Source: Hexactinellida sp. DTS-2022
Taxonomy: Eukaryota > Porifera > Hexactinellida
Length of the DNA stretch: 64,000 bases
Direction: 5' to 3'
Assembly: GCA_028753945.1 (NCBI GenBank)
Contig: JAPNXP010000001.1
Location: 3,090,501-3,154,500, forward strand
Shown here: one piece after another, positions 10,177-22,161 of the stretch
Numbering within the stretch: the first letter of the stretch is position 1
Layout of the letters: every line of letters begins with the position of its first letter
Program-made: the position numbers and the translations under genes
Notes under the pieces: generated by a model
Databases searched by the model: none
Told to the model about the DNA's origin: nothing
What the model saw: only the letters and a program-made list of their open reading frames with translations

Positions 10177-12298
10177 ATCTCAATAACCCATGTCACTAAA
10201 ACATCACTTTTGAGTATCTGCAACCCAAATGCCTATATCCTATAAACTAGAATTTTAATCGACTTAATTATAATTATTAAATTATTGCACATTTGTATTA
10301 TTAATGCATAGTTTAGAATTTGGTGTAGCATAGTAATAAACGGTAATGTAAAGAATAACTTTTCTACAATAGTAATCAAATTTACCCTGATGGAATTGGT
10401 AAATTCAACGTTGTACTAAAATTGAAATACCGAAATAGATATGAAGTTTTCTTAAATCTTGATTAGTATCAAAATATTATATAATATCAAATCTACCTTT
10501 CTTTAGGCCAGGGGGGGGGCTTTGGGGGCTAAGCCCCACCAAATCCGAAATTAGCCCCCCCCCAAATTTTATAAAGCTAGCCCCCTAATTACTGATGGTG
10601 TTTACGTATAAAAAGTACAACATTGCTAAATTTAATTTGATAATTTCTGAAATTAATATTTTAGATATCAATGTTCTCATATACTTTAGTATTGTTTCTT
10701 TAGTATTGTGTCTCCAAACATCGGCCCGCAGGAGCAAAATATGCAGGCCCGCCAAATAATATTTCCTATTGAAATATTTAGTTATGCGTCCAAATGCATT
10801 TTTGTTCCATACTGATCTATATTTAAATGGTAATGATAATGTTTCGAGTGTTTCAAATTTACAATTAGAAATTGACAAATTAGTTACTTACAAATAGAAG
10901 CAGATCTCAAAAAATTTAAATATATCTGGGGAGGGAATTTTTTCAACGTGTTATGATCTTTCGGCCCTCAATTATGTTTTAATACACTAATGAAAACGGT
11001 TGGAGAGTCCTGCTTTAGACCAAATAATTCATATATAATTAGTCAATATTCCTTTGTAATCAGGTTGTCAATCCAATCCAACCGATATCGTGGGTTGCAC
11101 AATAGACGCTGCACCTGAAAAATCCAATTGATATTGACCATCGATAATCGCAATCGATTTGATAAGGTTTTTCTATCGATTTTTCTTGTGATTTTCTCGA
11201 TTTTTTCTAAGTTATTTAGGTCGGTTGATCATAATATTTACATGTTGTTAGCTTATTACCTAGTTATATATTATTTTAGTTGACTTTCTAATCGATTAGT
11301 TATTAGTCACATCAGAGCCACCACTATTTATGCATTTCAGCAGTAACTAGATACTATTCGCATTTGAACATACCCTTGGATTAATGAGTCGAAATATCGA
11401 AAATTCTGATGTTGATTTAAATAAATAATGAAAAAGGAATATACATTGTCTGAAACTGACAACCAAGTTGCAATAATGATTTGAGAAAAATGTTAGATCT
11501 TATTTAGTCAATCAATTTGGGTAAAATATTACACGAATCGAGAAACAGAAATAAAATCGATCCAGGTACATTGATTGAGTTCCAATCGATCTAAACTATG
11601 GGGAATCCAATCGATTCGAAAATTCAGCAATCGAGTATCGAAAATAATCTCGATTGGATTGGATTGGCAAGTAAAATGCAGTATAATACCACTGTGGGAT
11701 GGGAAAAAAATTATTAGATTCTTTTGAGGTTCTCGTTGCACCTGTATTTTATTAGTAATTGTCCAGGGGCTTAAGCCCCATAAAACAGTTGAAGCTGGCC
11801 TCGCCCCTGGTAATTTCGCGCATCATGTTAGAAGTTAACATTTTTTGAATAACTGACGTAGATTAAATGAAATACGGTATACGGAAAACAATAAGAAATA
11901 ATTATGTTATTAGTTCTTCGAGTTTTCTATAGTTCATGTTCATCGACTTAGAACAGCAATAGTGCGGAAACCCTCGATGCCATGGTGTTGAAATTGGCAA
12001 ATCAGTCAATAGAGTCTCTAATTATATTCGAGCTAAGGTATTAATATCAAAAGTTGAAGTACTCGCCTTCATTTCAAGGCGAGTACTCTCAAATTCCTTG
12101 AAGGGCCAGGAATTCGAGGTTGTTGTAATTCCTCATTTAATAGATTCGCTACTACTGTTTCAAGTTTTCTTAAGAGAATTGAGGTTTTCTCGTTTAATCA
12201 TTAGAACATCAACGTATAAACGTATTTCTGATACACCCGGTACACAGTGGTAAAAATTTCAAATCAGGAGAAATCGATATAAAAAGACGTTTTAGAAC
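10177..12298. other. Non-coding stretch with GC-rich repeat debris
   Basis: The stretch 10505-10570 has runs of G and C that pair with themselves (GGGGGCTAAGCCCC). At 11765-11812 a CCAGGGGC...GCCCCTGG palindrome occurs, possibly the far end of the same decayed hAT-like repeat. GGTTGGAGAGTCCTG at about 11002-11016 looks like one hAT terminus. The stretch 11070-11670 is dense in ATCGAT and CAATCCAATC motifs. No duplication pairs were confirmed and no gene was seen. Confidence 0.4.
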
Positions 12299-12303
12299 AA
12301 TAT

Positions 12304-13465
12304 CACAGTGGGAATTTTCAGGGGTCTAAGTGGAAATAGGAAAACTATGCTAGATAAACTCTAATGAAGTATTATTGACATATAGGTTATCGGTAGACGG
12401 TAGCTACAAATTATCAAAAGTGATGAACGTAGTCTCCTAAACGTAGTTCTAGACAATTCATGTTAATTCTGTCATAAATCATACTTTAGGTTTGTTAACA
12501 ATTTTTTTATTGTTTACCCATGATTATTGATTATATTTCTTGAACAAGGTATATTTTTTTCAAAAATCCTAATATATATGGTTCAAAGTTATTAAGTGAC
12601 CCACGTCGCGCCTTTTCGCGCATTTAAAAACTTTTTATAAGAATATTACATCACCTCGGTTTTAGAGCTAGTAGAACCCAGTTTTGACAATATTGTTGAG
12701 ATCTCAGTATGTAAAAAGTATGTTTCCACTAATTTGCCGACAGTTCAGCTCCCTGCTAAACTTTAATTCATCAAATTGACACCGAATTGTTTAATATTAG
12801 TCAGAATCTAATTCATCGTAATCCATAACTCATTGGATTCGAGTTAAGAAATTCAAAAGCTTCCTTGTTATGCATAGAAAATAATTTTAATTGGAGGAGT
12901 ATAATTTGTAATTGAATCACTTATCTTAATAAATCAATTAATATTGAAAGAAAATATCTGTGGGCAAATTTTTGCGGATCTGGAATTTGGTTTATATTGA
13001 AGTTAAATATGTCTACTTTATATTAAAAACACTAAAAACCCCGCATGAGCCCGGACACGATATTTGCCATCACCTTGAAGGAGGGGGTATAAGCAAGAAT
13101 TTATTGTCCGAATCGTATATTTTCCGTTAGCCACATCCCATAATCAATTTATAATGAGATGTTGTTATGATATCTAATATATATAATTAAATCATGTATA
13201 TCAGAATATTCAAAGAGAAGCCATTCTCAAGAAGTGTTCTCAAAATCTGCAATGAAGCATTAGTAACTTTCTATAACCGCAAAATAGAAATTCCAATTGT
13301 CAAAAATCCAATCTTTGAAAAGTCATAACAACCAAAATATTTCTTCGATCAGAATAAAATTATGCATTACTAGTTTATTTGATATTCTGAATTCAGTGGT
13401 ACCCACGGATTCAAGTTTCAAGAGAATGATAATTTTATCCTATTTCCACCTATATTCCCACTGTG
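12304..13465 (+). mobile_element. Transib/RSS-like non-autonomous element, copy 1 (1162 bp)
   Basis: Both ends begin with CACAGTGGGAA in inverse orientation and are flanked by the perfect 5-bp repeat AATAT (12299-12303 and 13466-13470). The left end is heptamer CACAGTG, 19 bp, then GTGGAAATAGG. The right end, read inward, is heptamer, 9 bp, then GTGGAAATAGG. A CAC-WRTG start and a 5-bp duplication are known features of Transib transposons, and CACAGTG is also the V(D)J signal heptamer. No transposase is encoded; the short ORF at 13297-13563 is unrecognised. The first 350 bp match copy 2. Confidence 0.85.
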
Positions 13466-13716
13466 AATATATTATTCTTGTATACTATATCAATCACAAG
13501 GTGTCGATGGAACATATCAAAATATTGCATGGCTTCAAAGTTTCGAATTATAACGTACTATGATCGACTAATGACGTTTTATGAAACCGATTTAACAATA
13601 AAATAAAACTACACATAGCCTACTAAACATAAGGCCATTTCACTGAGCCAAATGCGCCTGCACAATGGAGAAGATGAAGGGGATTTTCTTATATACCCAT
13701 AGTGTAAATATAATTA

Positions 13717-14234
13717 TCTATACTATTAAAACACAAGCCTGGGTGGGTAGGTAAATATATATATATATACGTGTATATTTGTTTGTATGTTCCGAGTTGA
13801 TTGAAGAAAGTGGACGGTTTCCAAATGTGATTTTTGGCATATAGGGGTAACTTTTGGCACCCGCCAACAAGTTGAGGTTTCCACTCAAAGTTTCTCACAC
13901 CTCGACAAGTTATGACGTCATTGTCACATTTTGAGAACCCTGAAAATTCACTTAATCGCACATAATTCCCGCCCTCTAAGAGATAAAAATCTGAAAATTT
14001 AATAGGACATGTACATTAATGATGCGGACACGTTGGTCACACCAGATTACGAATATGCTAACTCATTATCGCATGATGACGTAATCACTAAATTTCACAT
14101 TGTTAAATTTGACTATTTAGGCCTATTACGCTTTATAATCAATATTAGGAGATATAAACCACACACCAACCGCGAAGCGGTTGGTGTGTGGTTGTGTTAT
14201 GCCGCGAATCGACCTAGCAAGCGAAGCCCGCTAG
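13717..14234 (+). mobile_element. Intact non-autonomous Helitron (copy 3), 518 bp
   Basis: It starts TCTATACTATTAAAACACAA at 13717 after an A and ends in CTAG at 14231-14234 before a T. That matches the 5'-TC, 3'-CTRR and A/T target rule of Helitrons. About 40 bp before the end is a hairpin with a 17-bp stem (AACCACACACCAACCGC) and a GAA loop. It has no Rep/helicase gene. It matches copies 1, 2 and 4 through the interior. Confidence 0.9.
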
Positions 14235-14386
14235 TATTGATTAAAACTACAATGCTTTTCTGGTTTCGAAAAATAGTTAACGAGATTCGTCTCTAAATAT
14301 TAGCTATTCTAATTACAATTTCTCTTTAATTCAATCATACTTTGCCTTTGTAATGCTAGCTCCTTGTTTATTTATATCCTGGACTC

Positions 14387-16172
14387 ATGCCCAACTCTTG
14401 CTCTGCTCACAGATGTGCTACTGGATACTATAGTGACCATAGTGGTGTTGCAGTATTTCACATTCCTTCTGGGCCGCAAATCAACGTCCATAAGTGAAAA
14501 CATTTCTGCATAGAGTTGGTGAGTATGTCTTTATACTTGGACAAGCTTAATTAATTACTTTACCAGTTTTACTTAAGCTTAACATCACTTACATACTTTA
14601 ATAAATAAATAACTTAAATGTAGACCAGGTTTTCTTACATATACATTAGTAATACCCATAGACGGCAGGGTTTTTGGTCTACAGAATTTATTTACGTTAA
14701 ACAAATTTTTGGCTTATTTGTACGGGGTTTTTATATAGACCATTTACATATAAGGATGTTCTTTAATTAGTCATACGTAATTATGTAATTATAGCTAGAT
14801 CTTCACACACTGAAAAACATTTCGTTTGTGCTAAACACTGATCCTGATGATATCATTGACTCACAAACTTATATTGACACTGTTGGCCAAACGAAGATAT
14901 GACCAATAAAAGCTACATTGAAGAAAGGCGCATGTAGCTAAATACCTTCCTGGTGGGCCTGATCGTCTTAATCACACTATCAAGTATCAGCGGCTTGATA
15001 GAGACAAAAGGAGCATGATTTATAGATCCAAGTATGTCAAGTTGTGCTAAGTGTAAAAGTTGTGTATTTTAACATGTTGTATGTTATTGTATATAGGAAA
15101 TGAAACAGAGTGTTGACTTGTACGAAGAACAGATAAAATTCATTGTCTCTAAATCATATGACATAATCATTAAATCGTCTAACATTAAGATCCCCAAAGA
15201 TGGACTTTGGCACCTTGATATCAGATTTATATTGTCAATATGACATCAATTAAAGTCATTTCAGTCCAAAACATTATTAATATATTGACAAGTTTCTTCA
15301 AGTTAAAGTGTTATAATCGTTGAACCCTTTCGAATCTCTCAATCAGCTGGATGTTTGAAAACCGATAGATATGGACATTGATTGATTAATCAACACTCTT
15401 GGAAGGGAGTTCGTCTCAAGGAACGAGATTACTGATGTAAAACTACAATGTATTGGTTCGTCAAGTCCTGGAAAATGAGAGGGCACTTAAACAGATAATA
15501 TTCTCAAGTTGTATAATAGGAAAGATTATGTCCATAAAGATAGAGATTCATTTATGGAATTTATCAGCAGCTTCGAAACCCATGAAGATTATCTTTATTG
15601 CAGCCATCCGGACAATTTTGATTTCACACATTATGTGTGTGGCCACTCTTTTGAAGTTTTTTTTCCTGAAGTCATACACAAGACAACCTCTAGCTTTTAT
15701 CGGAGGATATGCTGCCTTTCATATTAAGGAAATTGTCTAAAACCTCAGATTTGCACCCCGATCGTTGTTCAGTACTCACTGAAAATATACGGATTGAATG
15801 AAAATTGAAGACCCGGATTTTAACTTTTGCCTTTTGATTGGCCTTTTTGATCGTGGCAGCTTAAAATGGCCCTTCCAATTACGTGCTAAATGTGGTGTTT
15901 ACACCTTGGAAAGTGTTTACAATTATGTTTCAATCGGATTCAAGCAACTCCCCCTCCTGAAACTCGATAGTGAAAAGTGCGAAGACTTCGTTGATGAGTG
16001 TTTAGATTGCTTAGTACAGAAGGAAAATCAATTTATTACTTTAAATTTTAACAACAGTAGCCAATTGTTTTTCAACACCAACAAGGCAAAGAACCATATT
16101 GTATTATTGTTCCCTGCCCCAAAGAAAATCATAAGAAATTCTTCTAAATATTTGCTTAGTTTTCATAATTAA
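14387..16172 (+). pseudogene. P-element relic F, internally deleted, plus strand
   Basis: A THAP zinc finger starts at ATG 14387 (MPNSCSAHRCATGYYSDHSG, both first Cys present, then VFHIP and a conserved Trp). It breaks near 14520 at a GTGAGT that could be an intron donor. The expected next piece, HFVCAKH, appears near 14818-14840. The RNase H core is not visible. The C-terminal marker LAFIGGYAAF lies near 15690-15715, and IGLFDRGSLKWP, the conserved start of the last P-transposase segment, near 15836-15870. I could not find its terminal repeats, so the limits of the original insertion are unknown. Confidence 0.75.
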
Positions 16173-16412
16173 ACTATCTAGTTTGCATGTAATAATACTA
16201 CTTGAGCTTGAATTTATGTTGGGAGACAACTATGACCCATATATAAAACTTTGATATGTGTAGTTGATATAATGAGTCTAGTATTAATCCGGTAATTGGT
16301 TAATTAGAAAATTAAACCCGCCTTTATCTTGTCCCTGGTCTAAAGCAGTGATATGGCCTTTATATAGTAGGCCATGAACTACCTTACTTAATAAAACTGT
16401 ATATAGCACAGT

Positions 16413-19400
16413 CACAGCCTACTTAACTATAGCCTATTCACGGTATTTAACCATGGATTACTTCAAGTCTTAAGTGCAAAATACAAGCTGTATTGCATAT
16501 CTATATTTTTAGCTGAAATTTAATGGAGTGTAATGAATATTAATACAATAGAGGTGGAAAATTGTGATAGTTCTCTCTCTTACTACAAACTAACATGTAT
16601 AAGAATAAAAATACATACTAAAATGGATATTATTCAGATTGTAATTTTTGTAGTTTTCTCTTGGATCCACCGTGATATTTTTCTAAGCTCCTTTTAGAAT
16701 TCATATTGCGGACCTTATTCTTTAGTAAACAGTTGCTAGCGGCAGAGAGTATTTTGTTTAGATAAAAAAGGAAAGGTGTGTGACAACTAGGGCAGTTAGA
16801 TCTCCAGAAATCAAAACTCTCAAACTCTATCCTCGAAATTGAGAGTTGAATAAGAATAGTTTTGCTGGTACTAGCAACAAATTGTCTCATTAAGCAACTG
16901 TTCTGTTCAATTCTATAAAGGATCTTCCATAGTGCTGTGACTGCATTTAAAACTTCATCAGAAGGATATTTAAGTCCTCCTCGGTCTGCTAAGTGAATTA
17001 AGATCAAGTCAGATTCTTCACACTCCAGGGCAAAGCTTTCATCGTGTGTGAGTAAAGACAAGCATTGGGAACATAATGAAGTGGTGGCATTTGAAAGAAA
17101 TTTCTTTGAATATAACTTTGACTTGCAAATACCATGTATGATGTATAGCATATCCAGCAATGAAAGCCAAGGATTGGCGAATTTCTGTCATTGGTGAAAA
17201 ATCAAAGTTTTTGGTGAAGAAGTGAAGAGTAAGTGCTTAGGTCTGTTGGTAGAGTTGCAGCGTTATCAGGTTCCATGTCACACGAGAAAGTTCCAACAAA
17301 TTCCTTAAGCGAAGTCTCAAATTTGCTGTCTTGAGCTCGGTATATTTTTAAGATGTTAGAAAGTTTAATTCTACGTTCACTCTCAAGAATTTGGCACACA
17401 GAAATGTTGTAATTACAACCGGACATTAATCTGTAAACACCAAAGTGTTTTTCTAGAGAATCGTTTTGTAGAAATCCTGTTAGAACATAAGAAAATCCAC
17501 AGTCATCACTGGTTAAATAGTTGACAATTTTTGGTATAACTTGACAGGTGTGAATTAAGCTGGTAAAAGTTTGTGAGCTAAGTTTTCCTGCTCTACCGCT
17601 ACAACTAAAGGTCTTCCAATCCTGAAGCCAAGAAACAAACTTGGAAAAAAACACAAAACGGTCATCTTGAAGCTTGAAAACCTTTAAATCAGGATCACGT
17701 AAGCGAATATCTTTGCCTGGACTATGTATGTTACACATCTTCCAAAATCTGGTTATGAGAGAAATGAATTGATAGGTTTGGTTGGAAATACAATTCTTTT
17801 CATTATACAACAATACTGCATTGTATGTTGACTGATCCCAAACCACAAGAGCCAAAGGTACACTTTGTCTTTCAAGAACTGATGGCCAAACAACTTTGGA
17901 TGTTAATTTATGAGCGATCTTAGCGTTTGAATATTGTTCGGACTTGTAAATATTTCTGAGATCCTTGAATGAAGCGTTTGAAAGGTGATATGGAAAAGTT
18001 TCACTAAAGTAATGATCAATTGATGGAAAGGTAAATGTTGTATTGGTATCCTTTTGATTTATCCAATTATTTCGGATACACTTCACAATATGAACTGGAT
18101 CAAACATCAAGAAAATAGATCTAGTAGGGTCTGATGGGTTTGGACAAGTTAGTTGTAAACTTGTACTACCAGCTAGAGACTTGAATAAGCTCACGTTTAG
18201 TTGATAATCGTCTGTACAAATAACTATTACTTTAAGGTCACACTTCTCGATGTCAATAATAACTTGCCTTACTATTGGAAGCAAGTCAGAAGATTTAGCA
18301 TTGCAACATGGAAGGAGTCTCACAATTTCTGACCACTTTGTGAAAAGGCTTGTAACTTGAAAAGCTAAAACAGTCTTAGCTGGATCAAATTCAGAAGAAT
18401 TGTTGTTTTCTGGATTTGTTGAATCAGTTTTGACAAAAGAGGAACCAAAGATTTTTCCTCCTTTATAAGTGTAGTCTGACCTTACGTGAATTTCGTCCAA
18501 CTGTAGGAGGACATGTTTCTTGAATTTGTTGAAGTCTTGGGATGCAACCTTCAGGTAATCAATAAAATTTGTGTCCAAGCCAATGTTCGAATACAGCCTC
18601 CGGAGAGTGGATGGATGAGGCAGAGAGAGGCATTCTAATGATTGCAAATAACGATAGCAACCTGAAGAGATTAGTTGGGCTTTGAGAGATAGAACCAAGG
18701 TTAAGACATTATATCGACGGTTATTCTTTGAAACCTTCAAATTTTCAAGTTGGCACAGGATAAACTGTAGCTGATTGAAGATGCCCTGGAATTTTTTTCC
18801 TCTTTCGCAGGCTGTCAACTTCTCTATGGTAGATCTAACCGAACAAATAGCCTTATTGATACCAATCTCAATATCATCTCGTTGATATGTATCAAGCTCT
18901 TGAGTTAACTGAGAAATTTGACGAATATCAGTTATAGAAGTGATTTTGGTTGGAATATCAACTTCATCTAGAAAACATCTCACATGCAATGTATCGTTAA
19001 TACAGATCTGGTGAGACATAATCAATAACGGGCCAGATTGAATCTTCTTGAATATATGCAAGGTAGTTTGGCTTGAGCGAATATAGATCCATTTTTCTGA
19101 TAGATTTAGTGTCGAATACTTCAGCTCGATTTCATCAATATCAGAAACTGAAAAGCTGTCATTTTCCTTTTTATAATCCGCATGACTCAACTCAAGAGCT
19201 TGATGAAAATGCCGGATATCAATTTCACCTCGGTTCAAACGTTCTGGGTGTTCAGAAGATCCTTGTAGATATGAAGGGCAATTAGGAAGATTGAAGGGCT
19301 TGGCATTTTTCCGAAGACCAGGTTTTCTGGAAACTTTCTTTACTGTACCGTCACCTTGGGGAATATCGAAGTGAAGTAGTATATCCTCGTCACAGAAATG

Positions 19401-19811
19401 TCTCGCACAGATGAAGACTCTCGCCAATTTCAATGCATCATCTCTATGGAGAAACCTTCGCCATTCATCTTGTATTTCTTTGGACCAATGATTCAACATT
19501 TCAAACACTGGAACGTAATCAGTGCCGTCGTAATTGGAGCAGCAGTTGGCTACACTACACCTATTTGGCATATTGCTAAGGAAAATGTACGTGTGGATGA
19601 ATAAATTGGGAATTAGGAAGAAAATGTATGAAATATTGTAGGGATTCTAGGGAATACACTACAACAATGATGCTTATCCTATATTATACATTGCATTTTA
19701 TCGTAGTCAAATTAATTTCAAACATTATGGTTTATTTATAAAATAGACTTGAAGTAATCCATGGTGAGGTAAAATTCCTACCGTGAATAGGCTATAGTTA
19801 CGTAGGCTGTG
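16413..19811 (-). mobile_element. P element B, near full length (3.4 kb)
   Basis: The inverted ends start CACAGCCTAC and agree for about 60 bp apart from a small indel, including CTATAGCCTATTCACGGTA and ACCATGGATTACTTCAAGTC. TAGCACAGT is repeated at 16404-16412 and 19812-19820; the 8-bp P-type duplication lies within it. The box ACCATGGAT is 47 bp in from the right end and 38 bp in from the left. One long transposase frame lies on the minus strand. Confidence 0.93.
16630..19571 (-). pseudogene. P-element transposase with THAP domain (element B), nearly intact
   Basis: From ATG at 19571 a single frame of 789 codons runs to 17202. It holds an N-terminal THAP domain (Cys5, Cys10, ICARHF with Cys and His, and AKPFNLP in place of the usual AVPTIF box) and the linker region with RRYNVLTLVLSLKAQL. 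The RNase H-like core has Asp in DEIHVRSDYTYKGG (about residue 358), CTDDYQLN (about 454) and NDSLEKHF (about 702-705). The P-specific FDPVHIVKCIRNNW lies in the inserted domain. The C-terminal portion continues in another frame at 17160-16630 (CPSCHTPF and a basic tail). Two frameshifts, near 17200 and 17140, separate it. There are no introns where element C has them. Roughly 960 residues in all, comparable with complete P/THAP9 transposases. Confidence 0.92.
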
Positions 19812-19820
19812 TAGCACAGT

Positions 19821-20494
19821 GTATGTAGTAAACGTAATTATGTAGTATGTTAAATTGTCTAGAGTCAGTTGAGTGATGAAATATATCATCATAGCTAAAT
19901 GTTATAAACATACCATAATATAATAATAATATTACTAAGTAGAGCAAGATTCGATAATTTGTGTATTTTCTCGGACTTTAGTCGTAAAATAAATAATGCA
20001 TGCGAGTGTATGCGGATCTAAATAAGTATTTTAATTAATAGGGTGGTCGAAATACTTATGATTCATGTTGATACTACTGCATTTCGCAATTGCCCGCAAT
20101 GCATATTTTTTACAAGTAAATTAATTCGAACGAAGGGAAATTTGGAGAAGAGGAAAATTGGTATAATTAGTCAATAAATCAGTACAATGATATTATCAAT
20201 AGAAATAGGAAGGAAGATACTTTCGAAACATGTCATCACATTATTGTTAATATTTATATAAGCTATACTAGAGATTGAAAGAGAAAATGGTATTTATACC
20301 AACTTAAATTTCTACTATTGAAACTTTTTCAAGGTTTTCGACTTTGCCAAACCCAAAAGAAGTCAATTATTGAATATTAACAAACTTATGTTCACAATTC
20401 TTCTCCAACTTTGACCACTGTGGAGAACCCGCAGTTAATCCACTTTGTCCGCGTAGCAAAATCAGACTAACTAATATAACTGAAATTTATGATG
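19821..20494. other. AT-rich spacer
   Basis: This lies between P element B and the hAT MITE. I see no ORF of note and no paired terminal repeats. Confidence 0.5.
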
Positions 20495-20502
20495 AGTTAA
20501 AC

Positions 20503-21453
20503 CAGTGTTTCTCAACGTGGGCAATATCGCCCACTAGGGGGCGATACGAGAGTCGAGGGGGGCGATACAACTGTTAGGGGCGATTGGGAGGCGGTATACT
20601 TTGTGTTTGATTTACTTTAGCTAGAATCTAGAAATATACATGTTCATCATTTCGTCTATTCTTGACCTAATTCAATCCCAATCTGAAGAAAATTGTACTG
20701 GGGACCATCAAGGGCCTCGATATTGGTGGATCCTCGACCCCCCGAAGTCAATACATTTGTGCGAGAGCCTCATTTGTCTCCCCAATATTTTGTGCACCTC
20801 ATGTATTTATCTCCCCTGAAATCAATAATATATTGTTCTCTTAAAATTATTTAGTTATACTCAATGCACTTGATTTCTTCTTCTCTCCTAAATTTTTTCC
20901 TCGCTCGCTCGTTTATAAAATACAGATATTCTTATATTAGAGAGGAAATCAATTAGTAATTTATACAACTAAAAATCCCTGTGCTTCGCCCCCCGACCCA
21001 ATCTGCTCTTTAAATCTACGCCCCTGGGCACCATGCCCAAATTTCACACTAAACATGGTTGTCAAATGTAAATATACCGAATATCGTATTTCCCCGAATA
21101 AGCGCCTCGGCGCTTATTGATTTCATGGTCAAAATTTGCCCTCATTTTTTCATGAAATTTCCAGGAAATAATATAAAGGTGCATTCAAATGGTTCCCAGC
21201 GAGAGTAAACATCCTATAATTGCCTAAATCACAACAATCTCATTGCAGTTATCATTTATTGGGAATAAATTTTAACATACAGATACAATTTCTTTAGAGC
21301 CGGCGCTTTTTTAAGCCCTTGCGCTTATTCGGGGAATATAGAATATCTGTCTTAGTTGCTTGGTTCTTTTTTATGTTACAATTGGAGGGGGGCGATAAGC
21401 ACTGGCACTATCTGCTAAGGGGGCGATCGACTGAAAAAGGTTGAGAAACACTG
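20503..21453. mobile_element. hAT MITE, 951 bp, full length
   Basis: The ends are CAGTGTTTCTCAACG and, inverted, CAGTGTTTCTCAACC. The flanks AGTTAAAC (20495-20502 and 21454-21461) are a perfect 8-bp duplication. Near both ends are GGGGGCGAT runs. A smaller nested inverted pair (TTTCCCCGAATAAGCGCC and its complement, about 21090-21340) lies inside and may be a second element. Partial copies lie at 40304-40414 and 52543-53159. Confidence 0.9.
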
Positions 21454-21554
21454 AGTTAAACGTTATGAACTTGCAACTACAAGGCAAAGTAGTCACTCTG
21501 GTCAAGTGCAAAACAGTTGTCAGCTCCTTAATAGGGAACTAACGTTGTTTAAAC

Positions 21555-22161
21555 AAAATATTGGTATACTATAATTTTAGCAGTTTCCTGCTAAGAAGTC
21601 TCGAAATTTTTGATTACGATTTGCTAGAATATTGTGAACATCTTCAAGTACAGAGGCGATTCAATATTTGTTGGAATTTGAACCGCGACATTAGCCAATT
21701 GACCCATTCTAACGGTTTCACTCTCTTTGCAAGAAGAGCTGATGAATATACAAAGTGATGGCAAGGAAAAGGCTCATGATGAGATATGAACGATTTTGGA
21801 TGGCAATGCCAGGACGAAATAAATTTCCCAATTTTTGAAGGTAGAATAATGTAGCATCTCGCGTACCCGACGTCTTATCTCGTTGAGAGAGGTTTTAGCG
21901 CAGTCGTTCCCAAGCAGGGATGCAGGCTAGTAATGCTCAATGTGGAGATTTGAGATCGCTTCTCACTGATAAGAAACCAGTTAATTAATGGATTATCGAC
22001 AAACATCACGCTCAAGGACACCCTTCATAATAAACTAATAAATTATCCAAAATATAATTAAACAAATACAAATGTGAAATAATGAGTTATTGGAGGGGGC
22101 GTATCGAGGGTAAATTGTTGACAAGGCCGCTGGCATAAAAGGTTTGAGAAACACTCCTCTA
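21555..22161 (+). pseudogene. hAT transposase C-terminal relic
   Basis: At 21855-21953 the plus strand encodes HLAYPTSYLVERGFSAVV and a further 15 residues ending NVEI before a stop. This is the conserved C-terminal dimerisation segment of hAT transposases of the SCAND3/ZBED5-like group. The DLR motif that should follow is in a shifted frame. A 65-codon open stretch at 21561-21758 upstream may be part of the same gene. Near 22075-22140 the DNA has GGAGGGGGCG and GGTTTGAGAAACACTC, closely resembling the right end of the hAT MITE at 20503-21453. This is probably a remnant of the autonomous relative of that MITE. Confidence 0.7.

Noticed and set aside
12244-12251. CACAGTGG just outside the CACAGTG element, and CCACTGTGGG near 11689
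   Set aside because: Neither has the GTGGAAATAG block at 9 or 19 bp nor a duplication, so they are probably chance matches.
16630-17210. The gap between the two parts of transposase B as a third P-type intron
   Set aside because: No GT-AG pair joins the parts in frame, and the protein match continues across with simple frameshifts.
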